Shown here: piece after piece, positions 1 through 8,990 of the stretch
Layout: every line of letters starts with the position of its first letter
Position numbering within the stretch: the stretch's first letter is position 1
Assembly (NCBI RefSeq): GCF_040786275.1
Contig: NZ_JBFMVT010000002.1
Location: 2,604,001 to 2,668,000 of the forward strand
Reading direction: 5' to 3'
Length of the DNA: 64,000 nucleotides
From: Buttiauxella gaviniae
Lineage (GTDB): Bacteria; Pseudomonadota; Gammaproteobacteria; Enterobacterales; Enterobacteriaceae
Position numbers and translations under genes: made by a program
Notes under the pieces: generated by a model
Told to the model about the DNA's origin: nothing
The model's input: only the letters and a program-made list of their open reading frames with translations
The model's database searches: none

Positions 1-3000
1 CGGCCTGCATTTTCGCCGTCGGTATGGGTAACTTTGCTCTTCATTTTGCCGATGTTGCCTAATACCCCCGCAAAATTTGAGCTCCCGTCATCTTTGCTTT
101 TTCGATACAAATCGATACCTAACTGAATAGCATTCAGCGAAAAGCGCGACTGCGGCCCGTCGAAATCAGATTTCCCATTTTTAAATATCACGCGCCCCCA
201 ACTCATAGAGGGAGATTCGGTGGCTTCGGTGATTTTTTCCGGGTTGAAAAACTGCTCCCCGGTACGCTCGTGTAAGCTATCAACAAGCATCCGGCCATAG
301 AGCAACGCTAGCTGTGGGATATCCTGATACAGCGATGTTTCAGCCCGATAATCAGGTTCGGCGACAGTTTGCTGAGGAGGCAACGGTACGACCGGGTTTT
401 TATTTCCGTCTTCATTTTCGTGAGCAATTGGCGGATCCGTTTCCTTTGGTTCATCAGGAGCAGGAGTCACAGGCTCAGGGGACGGATCGATCTCCTCTAT
501 CGGTTTTTGAATTTCTTTGTGTGAACGTAAGTACCAGGCTTCTAGATTACTGTCATCTACGCTTGAGCGATAAAGTGAGTATTCATAGGGACCCGCTTTA
601 ACTTTACTCAGTAAACTAAACGCTTGCGCAGCGGTTGTTGCGCCGCTAATGGCATCGACAACCTTAATGCCATTTCCGTGCGTAAGCGCGCCACTGCCGC
701 CTGTATTGTTGATTTTCAGGCTGGTAGAGCCCTCGGCGTGCCCACCATTAATAACCAACCGGTCTGTAGATGAATCATCGTCATATAAGTGAGTGTTGAG
801 CGCAATGGTTCCGTTATCGCCGTGATAGTCATTTACCGTCAGAGTTTTGTACTGATGATTGTCGGGAGCGCTAAAATTGATAAGGCTCTGATTATTCACT
901 AAGTCACTGAGCACAGAATTTCCGGTCAGGTACCACAGAGTGGTGTTGTTTAAGGCCACCTCCGACCTGGCGTTCTCTTCCGTTAGTGCCGCGCCGGTGA
1001 CAAGACTTCCTGACATCACAACACTGGCATGACCTTGTAAGCCTCCGGCGCCGTTTTGCACCTCTAGCCACTGATTTTCACCGCTAACCCGGCTGTTGTG
1101 CATTTCAATGTCCGCATAACCTGTTGTTTCAATGCCATGGCCGTGCTCGCTGGTGAGAAGGGTATTATTGATATCAACTGTGGCTGGGAATACAGGTGAG
1201 CCTTGAACAGCAAGGGCTGCTGCTTGCTCCCCAAGTGCCGTGACAACAGTATGATCCGCCTGCACATGTGCTCCATTACTGGCGAGAATACCGTGTGATA
1301 ACTTCCCGGCTGTTTGTATTACCGAATTTTTAGCGCTCAGTTCTGCCCCGGCTTCGGCCCACAATCCGCGTGAGTTATCGCCTTTTGTCGTCAGGGTGAC
1401 GTTATTAAGCGTCATCTCTGCGGTTTCAGGTTTATATTTACGCCCTACAAAAGCGCCGGTCGCATTATTGCCCAGCGTCTCGACGGTGGTATTGCTTGCG
1501 GTTAGAGTGACATTTCCAGGTTTTGCAGTGCCTATCCCTGCATACAAACCGATTGAATTATCCCCCTGTGTTTTAACCGAGACATTTTTCAGGGTGATAT
1601 TTCCCCCGTCATCCGCGGTGGCACCGTAGGCCTGAGTGCCTTTTGTAAGAAGGCTGGTTCCTTCGACCGTGAGCTGCGATCCTGCATTACGTGAAGCCAG
1701 CGCGTGTGGGAAGGTAAGGTTCGATTGCACAGGAGAGCCATTACCCGATGTGACCACGCTTCCGCCAGTTACCGAAACCGTCGCTCCTGCGTCAGCAACA
1801 ATCCCCATCGCGTTATCATTACCGGAGGTATTGACGTGTGTATTGACGATCGTGGTCGTTCCATTGGCGGTAGAGATTCCTGCCGAGTAATTACCGCCAG
1901 TGTTAATCTGAGAAGCATTAACATTTAGACTCGCGCCGTTTGTGGCACTGATTCCATAGCTGGAGTTTTGCGTTGTAGAGACCTCACTCTCGCTAAGATT
2001 GAGCGAAGATCCTGCCCCTTGTAGCAAAATCCCTGGCCCCCAAGGGCCAACAATATTATCCGCTGACGTCGTCGTAATTTTGCTTGCACTAATATCTGCC
2101 GTTGCGCCGCCTGTAATATTGACGCCAGAACTTCTTGCCCCTTTGGTTTCAACAGATGTGCGGCTAAGAGTGACATAAGACCCTTTTTCTTCGACGGAAA
2201 TCCCGTGGCTCTGCATCCCGGATGTTGCCAATTGGGAGTTTGAAATTGAGAGTGAACCACCCGACATGGCTCGCCCCGCCGCACTGCTGTTTGCGGCATT
2301 TCCCCCTCCGCTAACCACGATACGGCTGTTATCGAGTGAGAGAGAACTCTGATTTCCTTCGGCTCGACTTCCCCCCTGGTTTGCTCCAGATACGTTAACA
2401 TCCAGACCTGAACCACTCATCGTCCCGCCATCCAGCGCATGCAGTGCCGCGGTTGTCGAGGTAGTGGTCGCTGCTCCCGTACTTTCAATAACGGTATCCT
2501 GCAAATTAATCTGCGCGTTTTGCTCAGCGCGGGCGGCGCTGGCACTCCCGGCTGAAGTCGTCAGATGCAAGTTGCGGCCATTGATAACAGAATTCACATC
2601 GCTTGCCAGCAGGGTATGGCTTAGGCTCAATGTTTTCTCATTATCCACGGGAGCCGATGCGGAAAGTGCAGCGCCTGAAGTACTGATAGAGGTGCCATCT
2701 TGCAAGGATACGCTTGCGCCATTACGCGCCCATACTCCGGTTGCTCCTTTACCGGATATCAAAATCGAGCCGCCTGCTATTTTTCCTTGTGTCAGAGGGC
2801 CATCGAGCAATACGCCGTGTCCGTTACCGCCAGTTGTTTCAACTGCGGTATCTTTTAAATCTACTTTGCCTCCGCTCTCCGCTTTGATGCCATATGCGGA
2901 AGCCCCCATCGTTTTAATTGTGGCGTTATCAGAATTAACAACGCTGTTTTCTCCGCTAACATAAACTCCATGGCTTCCTCCGGCGGTGCTTCTGGCTCCG

Positions 3001-3638
3001 CTTGTTTCGACGATGCTTTTATTGGAAAGAGCAACTTTTCCTCCTTGCAAGGCAGAAATACCAGCCGCTCCCCAGGAAGAGGTTTGTACGTGGGAATTAT
3101 CCAGTATTGCCTGAGAGTTATTACCTGAGACTATGAGCCCGAAGTTATTGTTGCCCTTAGCTCCGCCACCTACAGTGACGCTGGAATTATTCAGATTCAG
3201 CTTCCCACCGGACTCAATATTTATCCCCGTCAGATTACCGGCAGTAATAAGGGCATTGGCCGTCGTTTTAGGAACGAGGGAGACTTCAGCATCCGAGAGA
3301 GTGACACTCCCGCCGGAAAAAACGTGTGCTCCGGTCTGGCCGGCGGCACCTGCTGCAGTAGTCGCATTGTTTTTTATACTGCCGCGGGTAAGGTTTACCG
3401 TCTGACCGCTGCCAATATTGATACCTGTGGTATTTGTTGCATTCAGCTTTATATTTTCATCTTCTACTATAACGGAAGTGGTAATTCCTGAAGAACCTGC
3501 CGTATTTACCAGCGTCTCCGCATTAACATCAATGCTACCAAAACTTATTACTCCTGCGACTAACCCAACTGAAGTTTTCAGTAGAATATTATGGCGTCTG
3601 TACTGAATGTGTGGGGATAATATCTTAATAACTTTCAT
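1..3638 (-). CDS. Autotransporter (type Va) with pertactin-like beta-helix passenger, 3' end outside the window
   Basis: The frame is open without a stop from an ATG at 3638 to the window edge, about 1,212 codons. A GGAGG ribosome site lies 8 bases upstream. Residues 1-41 form a long signal peptide ending VNA before ET. Residues 42 to about 1030 are a Ser/Thr/Asn/Gly-rich passenger built of imperfect roughly 20-residue units of the type 'V.T.GDNS.G', as in AIDA/pertactin beta-helices. A Pro/Glu-rich linker follows at about 1040-1080. The beginning of the C-terminal beta-barrel (YRAETSLYQDIPQLALLYGR, then SWGRVIF) is visible before the edge; some 190 residues of barrel are probably missing. 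The family secretes its passenger through the outer membrane as an adhesin or surface structure. The specific ligand cannot be told. A LysR gene lies upstream on the same strand. Confidence 0.9.
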   Translation of the reverse strand, partial: MKVIKILSPHIQYRRHNILLKTSVGLVAGVISFGSIDVNAETLVNTAGSSGITTSVIVEDENIKLNATNTTGINIGSGQTVNLTRGSIKNNATTAAGAAGQTGAHVFSGGSVTLSDAEVSLVPKTTANALITAGNLTGINIESGGKLNLNNSSVTVGGGAKGNNNFGLIVSGNNSQAILDNSHVQTSSWGAAGISALQGGKVALSNKSIVETSGARSTAGGSHGVYVSGENSVVNSDNATIKTMGASAYGIKAESGGKVDLKDTAVETTGGNGHGVLLDGPLTQGKIAGGSILISGKGATGVWARNGASVSLQDGTSISTSGAALSASAPVDNEKTLSLSHTLLASDVNSVINGRNLHLTTSAGSASAARAEQNAQINLQDTVIESTGAATTTSTTAALHALDGGTMSGSGLDVNVSGANQGGSRAEGNQSSLSLDNSRIVVSGGGNAANSSAAGRAMSGGSLSISNSQLATSGMQSHGISVEEKGSYVTLSRTSVETKGARSSGVNITGGATADISASKITTTSADNIVGPWGPGILLQGAGSSLNLSESEVSTTQNSSYGISATNGASLNVNASQINTGGNYSAGISTANGTTTIVNTHVNTSGNDNAMGIVADAGATVSVTGGSVVTSGNGSPVQSNLTFPHALASRNAGSQLTVEGTSLLTKGTQAYGATADDGGNITLKNVSVKTQGDNSIGLYAGIGTAKPGNVTLTASNTTVETLGNNATGAFVGRKYKPETAEMTLNNVTLTTKGDNSRGLWAEAGAELSAKNSVIQTAGKLSHGILASNGAHVQADHTVVTALGEQAAALAVQGSPVFPATVDINNTLLTSEHGHGIETTGYADIEMHNSRVSGENQWLEVQNGAGGLQGHASVVMSGSLVTGAALTEENARSEVALNNTTLWYLTGNSVLSDLVNNQSLINFSAPDNHQYKTLTVNDYHGDNGTIALNTHLYDDDSSTDRLVINGGHAEGSTSLKINNTGGSGALTHGNGIKVVDAISGATTAAQAFSLLSKVKAGPYEYSLYRSSVDDSNLEAWYLRSHKEIQKPIEEIDPSPEPVTPAPDEPKETDPPIAHENEDGNKNPVVPLPPQQTVAEPDYRAETSLYQDIPQLALLYGRMLVDSLHERTGEQFFNPEKITEATESPSMSWGRVIFKNGKSDFDGPQSRFSLNAIQLGIDLYRKSKDDGSSNFAGVLGNIGKMKSKVTHTDGENAG

Positions 3639-3983
3639 CTGAATGCCTCCATGACACCCGATCGCGAATAGGTCTATTCATCGCACGGTGTATAAAGAGC
3701 GTCACCCACGAAAAATTCGACACGAATTCATAACAATGACAATTTATTTCCCAGGGAAAATAAATAATAGAAATCAGCTAATACCTTGATTAAAAGCGGG
3801 TAGGTATAGGAATCAGAAAATATCTTGGAGCAAGAATGTTAATTAGTATTTATAGTTATCTAGAAGTGATGGTCAATTTTTGTGCTTGCAGTGAATTATA
3901 CGCGGTGTATAAATAGAGCCTATCAATTGATGTTAAATGCGGATTTAGTTTTATTTATGCGCAGGGGTTCTTTCGGGAAAGGG
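3639..3983. promoter_or_regulatory. Autotransporter promoter region with repeated palindromic motif
   Basis: This AT-rich gap of 345 bases holds no gene. The 11-mer CGGTGTATAAA occurs at 3686-3696 and again at 3903-3913. The second copy is the right half of an inverted repeat, TTATAC-5 nt-GTATAA (3896-3912), a spacing compatible with a LysR-type site. The autotransporter promoter must lie here. That the neighbouring LysR protein binds the motif is inference. Confidence 0.5.
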
Positions 3984-4904
3984 TTAATCGTCGAGAATGG
4001 TATGCAGCAGTTGCATAAAATTTTCCTTATGCTCCATCTCTTTTCGATAAGTGATATACACGCTCATTTTTGGCACCGAAAACTGCGTTTGAATGACCCG
4101 TAGTTTAAAGATATGTCTATACCTGTCAAAAGCTTGCTGGGTAATGAAACCAATGCATTCTGTTTCTGATAACACTGTAAGAAGCATAATTAATGAGTTA
4201 GTTTCAAATGTGATTCGAGTGGTTTTCAGGGTGGCCAGTAGAGCCTGTTTACGCTGGTAAATCATATTGTCAGCCGTTAAATGGCTGACTAAATCCAGAT
4301 TTTTTAACTCCTCAATGCTGATGGAGTTTTTCTGAAATGGGTGGTCGATTCGCGAGACGAGTACGGGTGTTAATTCGCGAATCAACACGCAGGTCAGTGT
4401 TGAACTCATCACGGGGGAGGCAGAGAACACAATATCCGCTTTGCGTAAATTTAGCAGTTCAACGCTATCGAGGATGCCGATATTAGTTTCGATATATTTG
4501 ATTTTATAATTTAATTTTCGCGCTTTAATTTCTAATAACGCGATGGCAAGATTATGCACTGCGGCAGAAAAGGGAGAATAGATAACTATCGTCTCGCGCT
4601 TATTACTCTGCTGGCTTCGGTCAACTGAATCACTCATGATTTCAAGTGTTTTTCTTAACTGCGCGTAAAGGTCATCGGCAAAGACGGTTGGAGAGATAGT
4701 ATTACCGTGGCGGGTGAATAATGGGTCTTGAAAATGCAGGCGCAATTTACGCAATGAATGGCTTATTGATGGCGGGGTAACTTCTAATATTTCAGCTGTT
4801 TCTGTTAAGCTACGAGTGGAATAGATCAAACAAAATGTCGTTAAAAGGTTAAGATTAAAAGTGGCAAGTTTTAGAATTTTATCGGAAACAGTATTCGTTT
4901 TCAT
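3984..4904 (-). CDS. LysR-family transcriptional regulator
   Basis: A 306-residue protein with the normal LysR length. The N-terminal winged helix-turn-helix is at about residues 15-75 (FNLNLLTTFCLIYSTRSLTE, then a recognition helix with PPSISHSLRKLR). It is followed by the effector-binding domain. The N-terminus resembles the LeuO/YbeF/YidZ side of the family rather than metabolic LysRs. It lies 345 bases upstream of the autotransporter on the same strand, which suggests it controls that gene; the inducer is unknown. I cannot assign an E. coli orthologue. Confidence 0.85.
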   Translation of the reverse strand: MKTNTVSDKILKLATFNLNLLTTFCLIYSTRSLTETAEILEVTPPSISHSLRKLRLHFQDPLFTRHGNTISPTVFADDLYAQLRKTLEIMSDSVDRSQQSNKRETIVIYSPFSAAVHNLAIALLEIKARKLNYKIKYIETNIGILDSVELLNLRKADIVFSASPVMSSTLTCVLIRELTPVLVSRIDHPFQKNSISIEELKNLDLVSHLTADNMIYQRKQALLATLKTTRITFETNSLIMLLTVLSETECIGFITQQAFDRYRHIFKLRVIQTQFSVPKMSVYITYRKEMEHKENFMQLLHTILDD

Positions 4905-4987
4905 ACTCTGGCCGCTGTCGCAAAATTTGATTAAAAACTAGCTTAGCAGCGATTACGGGAGCCGAATGGGCAGTAGCCTAAAAATAA

Positions 4988-5024
4988 AAAAGGGAGCCAG
5001 TGCAAATAAACACCGCTCCCTTTT
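4988..5024 (-). terminator. Rho-independent terminator after ygiN
   Basis: AAAAGGGAGC (4988-4997) pairs with GCTCCCTTTT (5015-5024) around a 17-base loop. A run of A on the plus strand gives a U-tract for minus-strand transcripts. It lies just beyond the ygiN stop and ends the mdaB-ygiN unit. Confidence 0.7.
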
Positions 5025-5041
5025 AAAATTTCGCGATTCAA

Positions 5042-5359
5042 TTACTTAATCGCGTCTTCCAGAATATGGATATGCACATCCAGTACGTCGTCTTTTACTG
5101 CGGCGCTATGAGCTTTCATATGCTGTGTTTGCAGATGGGCTTCAAGGTGAGCAACGGTTTCCCATTTTTCCACCATAAACACGGAATCAGGCGCTGTCGT
5201 CTGGAACGCGACCTGAGCATTATGATCGACCAGCGGCGCATACCCGAAGCAGCCTTCTTCTTCGAGAACAGTTGGAATAATTTTCGCGAAGGCATCTACC
5301 ACAGCCTGGCGATGGTGAGCTCCCGGACGAGTACGAATTTCAGCGATGACTGTTAGCAT
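5042..5359 (-). CDS. ygiN: Putative quinol monooxygenase YgiN
   Basis: A 105-residue antibiotic biosynthesis monooxygenase (ABM)-fold protein, matching E. coli YgiN (104 residues) over its whole length (MLTVIAEIRTRPG..., LEAHLQTQHMKAHS). The start at 5359 is chosen over an upstream in-frame ATG because it matches the family start and has AAGGAG just upstream. E. coli YgiN oxidises menadiol, and with MdaB it forms a quinone redox cycle. It is the second gene after mdaB, 30 bases away, so almost certainly co-transcribed. Confidence 0.93.
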   Translation of the reverse strand: MLTVIAEIRTRPGAHHRQAVVDAFAKIIPTVLEEEGCFGYAPLVDHNAQVAFQTTAPDSVFMVEKWETVAHLEAHLQTQHMKAHSAAVKDDVLDVHIHILEDAIK

Positions 5360-5389
5360 GTTTAACTCCTTATTTAAGCACGACAACAG

Positions 5390-5971
5390 TTAAGCAAAAA
5401 TATGGCCCAGATGCTCGCGGTATTCTGCAATAAAGCGCGGGACATCAGGGACTTTCATCACGTCATTGGCGATAAAGGTCGGCAGACCTTCCATACCCAG
5501 GAACTGGTTTGCTTTGTGGAATGGCAGATACACACCATCTACACCTACGCCGTGGAAGAACTGTTCTTTATCTTCAAAGGCTTGCAGCGGAGCATTCCAG
5601 GTCAAGGAAAGCATATAGGTTTTGCCCTGAATCAGGCCGCCGGACCCGTACTTTTTCTCAGCGTCTGAACGGGTACGGCCATCGCTGGCATACAGTGAAC
5701 CGTGACCTTCTGTGAAGACATCATCAATGTACTTTTTCATGGTCCATGGCGCGCCCATCCACCAACCCGGCATCTGGTAAATCACCGTATCGGCCCACAG
5801 GTATTTTGCGACTTCTTCTTTTACGTCGTACTCGCTGTCGGTGCGAGTGACCTGAACATCATGCCCGAGGTCGCGCAAAAAGCTTTCCGCGACGTCGGTC
5901 AGGGTGTCGTTAAGTTGGCCGTTGGAATGGGCGAATTTTTTCGCTCCATTGATGATTAAAATGTTGCTCAT
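5390..5971 (-). CDS. mdaB: NADPH:quinone reductase MdaB
   Basis: A 193-residue flavodoxin-like quinone reductase, equal in length to E. coli MdaB. It begins MSNILIINGAKKFAHSNGQL and contains PGWWMGAPWTMKKYIDDV and YLPFHKANQFLGME. The start at 5971 fits the family; the open frame continues 18 codons further upstream without homology. It uses FAD and NADPH for two-electron reduction of quinones, protecting against redox-cycling drugs. First gene of the mdaB-ygiN pair. Confidence 0.94.
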   Translation of the reverse strand: MSNILIINGAKKFAHSNGQLNDTLTDVAESFLRDLGHDVQVTRTDSEYDVKEEVAKYLWADTVIYQMPGWWMGAPWTMKKYIDDVFTEGHGSLYASDGRTRSDAEKKYGSGGLIQGKTYMLSLTWNAPLQAFEDKEQFFHGVGVDGVYLPFHKANQFLGMEGLPTFIANDVMKVPDVPRFIAEYREHLGHIFA

Positions 5972-6090
5972 AGTGAGTCCTTGAATAATTGCGTTTGGCG
6001 CGAAGTCTAACGTGAGCTCTCTCACGGTTAAATAGCTAAACCAGCCAAAGACTTTTGCTAAAAACGCAATAATCGAGCGGAAATGTTAAA

Positions 6091-7446
6091 TTACCAACGT
6101 ATCCGTACCTGGAAACCGCCGCTGCTTATATTCAGAAATGAAGCCTGCATTCCGTGTAACGCCGCGATGCGCCGAACGATGGATAATCCCAGCCCGCTGC
6201 CGGTTTTTTCCTGGCCTGGCGGGCGGAAGAAGCGCTCGCCGAGCGAGGCTAAAAACTCCGGGCTGACTCCGGGGCCATTATCGGTAATCGTTATCTCATG
6301 GCTTTGCAAAACCACATCCACCACGCTGCCGCGTGGGCTGTAGCGTATGGCATTATCCAGCACGTTTCTGACCATTAAACTCAGCAGCAGCGGCTGGCCC
6401 TGGCGCTTAACCCCCGCGTCCTGAATATCCAGGCGTATATCAATGCCTTCGCGCAGCGCCTCGTGGTATGCGTCCATTACCGCATTTTGCAGCAATGGCT
6501 GAAAAGCGACGCTCTGCACATCGTCCAGACCTTCTAAAGAATCCAGGCGCGATAACGTCAATAGCTGATCCACCAGACGGGTTGCGCGCTCGATTCCTGC
6601 ATTGAGATTATTAAGCGCATGATCTCGTACCGGCTCGTCGTTTTGCGCCAGTTGCGCGACTTCTGCCTGAACTTTTAATGCGGCAAGGGGGCTGCGAAGT
6701 TCGTGGGCTGCGTCAGATGTAAAGCGCCGCTCGCGCTGCATAAATTCTCCGGTACGAGTAAACAACTGATTAAGCGCCATAACGAGCGGGCGCACTTCTT
6801 GCGGCAGCGTTTGTGTCGGCAGTTCACTTGCGTCGTCAGGTTTGCGGCTACGCAGTTGCCAGGCCAGTTTGTGGAGCGGGGCGAGCGCACGGCTTACAAG
6901 CCACACCAGCATCAGCAGTATGACCGGCAGGGCAATCAGCCACGGCGTGAGCTGCGATAAAACAATATTCAGCGCCAGATCTTCCCGATATTCCCACTCC
7001 TGGCCCACCACGATTCGGTACTTTCCATCAGGGGTTGTGACCCAGACCAGGCGCCACATGTCGTCATCACCGGGCAGTTTGCCATCAATAAACCCATCGC
7101 GCGCATAGCGATAAGTGAGGTTCCGGCCATTGTCGCCATCGTTAAGTAGTAGTTGCCCCTGCGCGGTATAAATTGCAAACGCCAGGGTGTCGTCATCTTG
7201 TTTGCCGCGATGATGTGAAATCATGCTTTTAGTGCGCGGGAGTTCTGTGTCAGCACGTACGCCATTAAGCTCTAAAGCGCTGAGTCGTTTGGCAAACAGT
7301 ACTTGCTGGGTATCGAACAGTTTGTTTAGCGTTTTACTGGTTTGGTGCCAGGCGGCGATGCTCGCGCCAATCCATGCGACTAGCGTAATCAGAATAAATC
7401 CCGCAATTAACCTTGCGCGTAAACTTTGGGTCAGGGTTTTTATCAT
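6091..7446 (-). CDS. qseC: Sensor histidine kinase QseC
   Basis: A 451-residue inner-membrane kinase. Transmembrane segments at about 13-33 and 168-186 flank a periplasmic sensor domain. A HAMP region is followed by the H-box ([13 protein letters not shown], His about 248), an N-box and the G-boxes ([19 protein letters not shown]). It matches E. coli QseC, reported to respond to autoinducer-3 and catecholamines. Its start overlaps the end of qseB by 4 bases, giving translational coupling. Confidence 0.95.
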   Translation of the reverse strand: MIKTLTQSLRARLIAGFILITLVAWIGASIAAWHQTSKTLNKLFDTQQVLFAKRLSALELNGVRADTELPRTKSMISHHRGKQDDDTLAFAIYTAQGQLLLNDGDNGRNLTYRYARDGFIDGKLPGDDDMWRLVWVTTPDGKYRIVVGQEWEYREDLALNIVLSQLTPWLIALPVILLMLVWLVSRALAPLHKLAWQLRSRKPDDASELPTQTLPQEVRPLVMALNQLFTRTGEFMQRERRFTSDAAHELRSPLAALKVQAEVAQLAQNDEPVRDHALNNLNAGIERATRLVDQLLTLSRLDSLEGLDDVQSVAFQPLLQNAVMDAYHEALREGIDIRLDIQDAGVKRQGQPLLLSLMVRNVLDNAIRYSPRGSVVDVVLQSHEITITDNGPGVSPEFLASLGERFFRPPGQEKTGSGLGLSIVRRIAALHGMQASFLNISSGGFQVRIRW

Positions 7447-8102
7447 TCTCCACCCAACGTATAACCAATACCGTGTACGGTACGAATAAATCCGCTGCCA
7501 AGTTTACGGCGTAAATGGTGGATATGAACTTCCAGAGCGTTTCTGGAAACGTCGTTATCCCAGCTATACAATTTTTCTTCGATAAGCGCGCGCGGCAATA
7601 CGCGCCCCGCGTTGCGTATAAGTAATTCCAGCAAGGCAAATTCTTTTGGTTTAAGGGCTAATGGCTCGCCATTCAGAGTCACGGTTAATTTAATGGGATC
7701 AAGCTCAACACCTGCATGGCTAAGCGTCGATTGAACCTGCCCATGGTTACGGCGAATTAAAACCTGCAGCCGGGTGGCAACTTCTATTAACGCAAAGGGT
7801 TTACACAAATAGTCATCGGCACCGAGCTGCAATCCTTCCACCCGTTGTTCCAGCGCGTCACGAGCGGTTAGAATTAATACCGGTTCGGTTTGCTCATTAC
7901 GACGCCAAGTTTTTAAGATATCCAGCCCGTCGATCCCCGGCAGGCTTAAATCCAGCACAACTGCGTCGTACGGTGCCAGGCTTAACGCCGATTGACCCTG
8001 AAGACCATCGGTAAACCAGTCGACGATAAAGCCCATTTTTGTGAGTCCCGCTTTTAACCCATCGCCAATGAGCTTATCGTCCTCAATAAGTAAGATGCGC
8101 AT
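7443..8102 (-). CDS. qseB: Response regulator QseB
   Basis: A 219-residue OmpR/PhoB-type regulator. The receiver domain has acidic residues EDD at 7-9, phospho-acceptor Asp51 (VVLDLSLPG) and Lys101 region (LCKPF). The winged-helix output domain is at about 125-219 ([22 protein letters not shown]). Cognate to QseC, and divergent from ygiW with a shared control region that contains a QseB/PmrA-type box. Confidence 0.95.
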   Translation of the reverse strand: MRILLIEDDKLIGDGLKAGLTKMGFIVDWFTDGLQGQSALSLAPYDAVVLDLSLPGIDGLDILKTWRRNEQTEPVLILTARDALEQRVEGLQLGADDYLCKPFALIEVATRLQVLIRRNHGQVQSTLSHAGVELDPIKLTVTLNGEPLALKPKEFALLELLIRNAGRVLPRALIEEKLYSWDNDVSRNALEVHIHHLRRKLGSGFIRTVHGIGYTLGGE

Positions 8103-8225
8103 GGTTGTTCCTTGTTAACCATTTTCAGTCAGTAAATAACGTACAACGGGGCGTTGTACAGAGTAAAAATGTGATGATTCGTCGATGGCCGCAATTTATT
8201 AAAAAAATCGTTTTTACTCAGAAAA

Positions 8226-8242
8226 ATTAAGATCGCGTTAAG
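8226..8242 (-). promoter_or_regulatory. Predicted QseB/PmrA-type box between qseB and ygiW
   Basis: Read on the minus strand the site is CTTAAC-GCGAT-CTTAAT: two half-sites with 11-base periodicity, agreeing with the PmrA/QseB consensus (YTTAAK-N5-YTTAAK) at all but one position. It lies in the 196-base divergent region. Autoregulation of qseBC and control of ygiW are inferred from E. coli and Salmonella. Confidence 0.65.
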
Positions 8243-8298
8243 ATCTACAGCGTTAAATAGCACTCAGAAAACATTCATTCATATAAGGAAAATAAACA

Positions 8299-8709
8299 AT
8301 GAAAAAAATAGCCGCTATTCTGACTATTCTTGCCATCACCGCTGCTCCTGCTATCGCTGCACAGCAGGGTGGATTCTCTGATCCAAACGCGCCAGCCACC
8401 CAAACCACAACGCAAAACCAGACCGCGGGCGGCTTTGTTGGCCCGAGCGGCAGCAACACCACCGCGGCGCAGGCGAAATCACTGTCTGACGATACCTGGG
8501 TTACATTGCGCGGTAAGATTGAATCCCGCATCGGCGGCGATCACTACATCTTCCGTGATGCGTCCGGCACCATTAACGTTGATGTTGACCATAAACGCTG
8601 GAACGGCCAAACCATCACCCCGAAAGATACGGTAGAAATCCAGGGTGAAGTCGATAAAGACTGGAACTCCGTCGAAATCGATGTGAAGCAAATCACCAAA
8701 GTAAACTAA
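8299..8709 (+). CDS. ygiW: Periplasmic OB-fold stress protein YgiW (VisP)
   Basis: A 136-residue BOF (bacterial OB-fold) protein. The signal peptide is about residues 1-20 (MKKIAAILTILAITAAPAIA). A Gln/Thr/Asn-rich spacer precedes the OB-fold from about residue 60 (WVTLRGKIESRIGGDHYIFRD, then VEIQGEVDKDW). The Salmonella homologue VisP binds peptidoglycan and acts in virulence and stress tolerance. AAGGAA lies 9 bases before the ATG. Divergent from qseBC. Confidence 0.9.
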   Translation: MKKIAAILTILAITAAPAIAAQQGGFSDPNAPATQTTTQNQTAGGFVGPSGSNTTAAQAKSLSDDTWVTLRGKIESRIGGDHYIFRDASGTINVDVDHKRWNGQTITPKDTVEIQGEVDKDWNSVEIDVKQITKVN

Positions 8710-8716
8710 TTCCCCT

Positions 8717-8739
8717 ATGAGCCGCGTTTTGCGGCTCAT
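8717..8739 (+). terminator. Terminator after ygiW
   Basis: ATGAGCCGC (8717-8725) and GCGGCTCAT (8731-8739) form a perfect 9-base stem with a GTTTT loop. The U-tract after it is short (TTCTTC). Confidence 0.6.
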
Positions 8740-8827
8740 TTCTTCGCTCGCCACTTCCCCTAAAGATAATCACTCCTCTGTGACTACGACTGCCAGATAG
8801 GGTACTATCGGCAGCAATTACGCCGTT

Positions 8828-8951
8828 TATACCCGCCATACTTCAAGCTGTGGGGTGTTGGCTGCACTTACTTAACCCAGTCTCTTACCTAAGTAAGCTT
8901 CTGGGGATAAGCTCCCTTGCCGCCTACCCACAACTGAATTATCCAGGTATA
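8828..8951. repeat. ERIC (enterobacterial repetitive intergenic consensus) element
   Basis: A 124-base imperfect palindrome running TATACCC to GGTATA. It contains close matches to the two classical ERIC-PCR priming sites: AAGTAAGCTTCTGGGGATAA, and on the other strand AGGTAAGAGACTGGGTTAAG. It ends 39 bases before the parC ATG. A long in-frame extension of parC reads through it, but those codons are repeat sequence and not part of ParC. Confidence 0.9.
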
Positions 8952-8990
8952 TGGCCACATTCGGTTCGTCAGTTTGAGGATGAAGAATTA

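Noticed and set aside
1925..2416. 163-codon minus-strand frame within the autotransporter
   Set aside because: It is in a different frame from the long open autotransporter frame; the repetitive composition generates spurious open frames.
8850..8990. In-frame N-terminal extension of parC of 47 codons
   Set aside because: It reads through an ERIC element and has no homology; the MSD start at 8991 matches ParC.
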